A DNA stretch of 64,000 bases from Martelella mediterranea (lineage in GTDB: Bacteria > Pseudomonadota > Alphaproteobacteria > Rhizobiales > Rhizobiaceae), in the NCBI RefSeq assembly GCF_004342225.1, contig NZ_SMAR01000003.1:62001-126000 (forward strand), given 5' to 3'. Shown in pieces: positions 63,664 through 64,000 of the stretch. Positions within the stretch are counted from its first letter, which is position 1, and every line of letters starts with the position of its first letter. The notes beneath the pieces are model-generated. The model did no database searches. It had not been told where the DNA came from and worked only from the letters and a program-made list of their open reading frames with translations. The position numbers and the translations under genes were made by a program.

Positions 63664-64000
63664 ATGTGTTTCAAGGCAACTGTCCTCACCCTCTATCCTG
63701 AAATGTTTCCGGGCCATCTTGGCACTTCGCTTGCGGGACGCGCTGCTGAGCGCGGGCAATGGACGCTGGAAGCGGTTAATATCCGCGAATTTGCCGAAGA
63801 CCGGCACAGAAGTGTCGATGATACGCCGGCTGGTGGTGGTGCCGGCATGGTGTTGCGGGCTGACATCCTTGGCAAGGCGATTGATGCCGTTTCAGCCAAT
63901 GACGAGAGACCACGGCTTCTGATGAGCCCGCGCGGCAAACCGCTTTCTCAGACACGTGTGCGCGAACTGGCGGAAGGGCCGGGGGCCGTGATTGTCTGTG
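63664..64000 (+). CDS. trmD: tRNA (guanine(37)-N1)-methyltransferase TrmD, N-terminal part
   Basis: SPOUT methyltransferase that makes m1G37 in tRNAs, guarding against frameshifts. The start of the family is visible: [42 protein letters not shown] and LMSPRGKPL. Eight bases after rimM, it runs off the window end, so the knot region is incomplete. The gene cannot have a stop within the window. Confidence 0.95.
   Translation, partial: MCFKATVLTLYPEMFPGHLGTSLAGRAAERGQWTLEAVNIREFAEDRHRSVDDTPAGGGAGMVLRADILGKAIDAVSANDERPRLLMSPRGKPLSQTRVRELAEGPGAVIVC

Noticed and set aside
1-64000. CRISPR array, insertion sequence or prophage
   Set aside because: No spaced direct repeats, transposase, integrase or phage structural gene is visible on either strand.

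Overview
The window is chromosomal DNA of an alphaproteobacterium of the order Rhizobiales (Hyphomicrobiales), most like the Brucella/Ochrobactrum/Bartonella branch. The reasons are conserved gene blocks known from that group: dapE-dapD next to truA; HAD nucleotidase, argB, engB, yidC, rnpA, rpmH; acnA-ccmABCDG-yciB-ftsY-mtaB-dapF; and ffh-chorismate mutase-rpsP-rimM-trmD. A two-hairpin intergenic repeat resembling Brucella palindromic repeats supports this, as does a PodJ-like polar protein. No phage, transposase, integrase, plasmid or CRISPR locus is visible.

Layout. 0-2 kb: end of truA and a minimal arsenic pair (arsC-arsH). 2-5 kb: lipoprotein, membrane protein, dapE and dapD (lysine/peptidoglycan precursor synthesis). 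5-10.8 kb: EF-hand protein, HAD phosphatase, a transporter with two long hairpins upstream, an MFS exporter and argB. 10.9-12.9 kb: ECF sigma factor, membrane anti-sigma factor and a secreted fasciclin protein, an arrangement like mycobacterial SigK-RskA-MPT70. 13-16.3 kb: engB, yidC, rnpA, rpmH. 16.4-22.8 kb (accessory-looking): an orphan sensor kinase, tRNA-Arg, a 533-residue protein with an F-box-like motif, a repeat with a near-perfect 48-bp palindrome, an orphan glycine-betaine binding protein and an aminotransferase. 22.9-32.2 kb: a 1166-residue kinase fused to a sodium/solute symporter domain, a TerC-like membrane protein with a structured leader, tRNA-Gly, a GspE_N-glycosyltransferase fusion, TerB, an S24 self-cleaving-type regulator and a LuxR-type response regulator. 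32.5-42 kb: pyrD, small lipoprotein and membrane genes, a TPR methyltransferase, an Lhr-like helicase with its PdeM nuclease partner, and a TauE pair. 42-46.3 kb: a PodJ-like gene interrupted at a run of nine A. 46.4-64 kb: DUF1223, aconitase, cytochrome c maturation genes, septation protein, FtsY, MtaB, DapF, EamA and metallo-hydrolase genes, then Ffh and the rpsP-rimM-trmD operon running off the end.

Genes that act together: dapD, dapE and dapF in the succinylase lysine pathway; yidC, ftsY and ffh in co-translational membrane insertion; ccmA-D and ccmG in haem export and apocytochrome reduction; rnpA, rpmH, engB, rpsP, rimM and trmD in tRNA and ribosome biogenesis. The strongest candidates for something new are the F-box-like protein (possible host-directed effector) and the A9 interruption of the PodJ-like gene (possible slippage or phase switch, or an assembly error).
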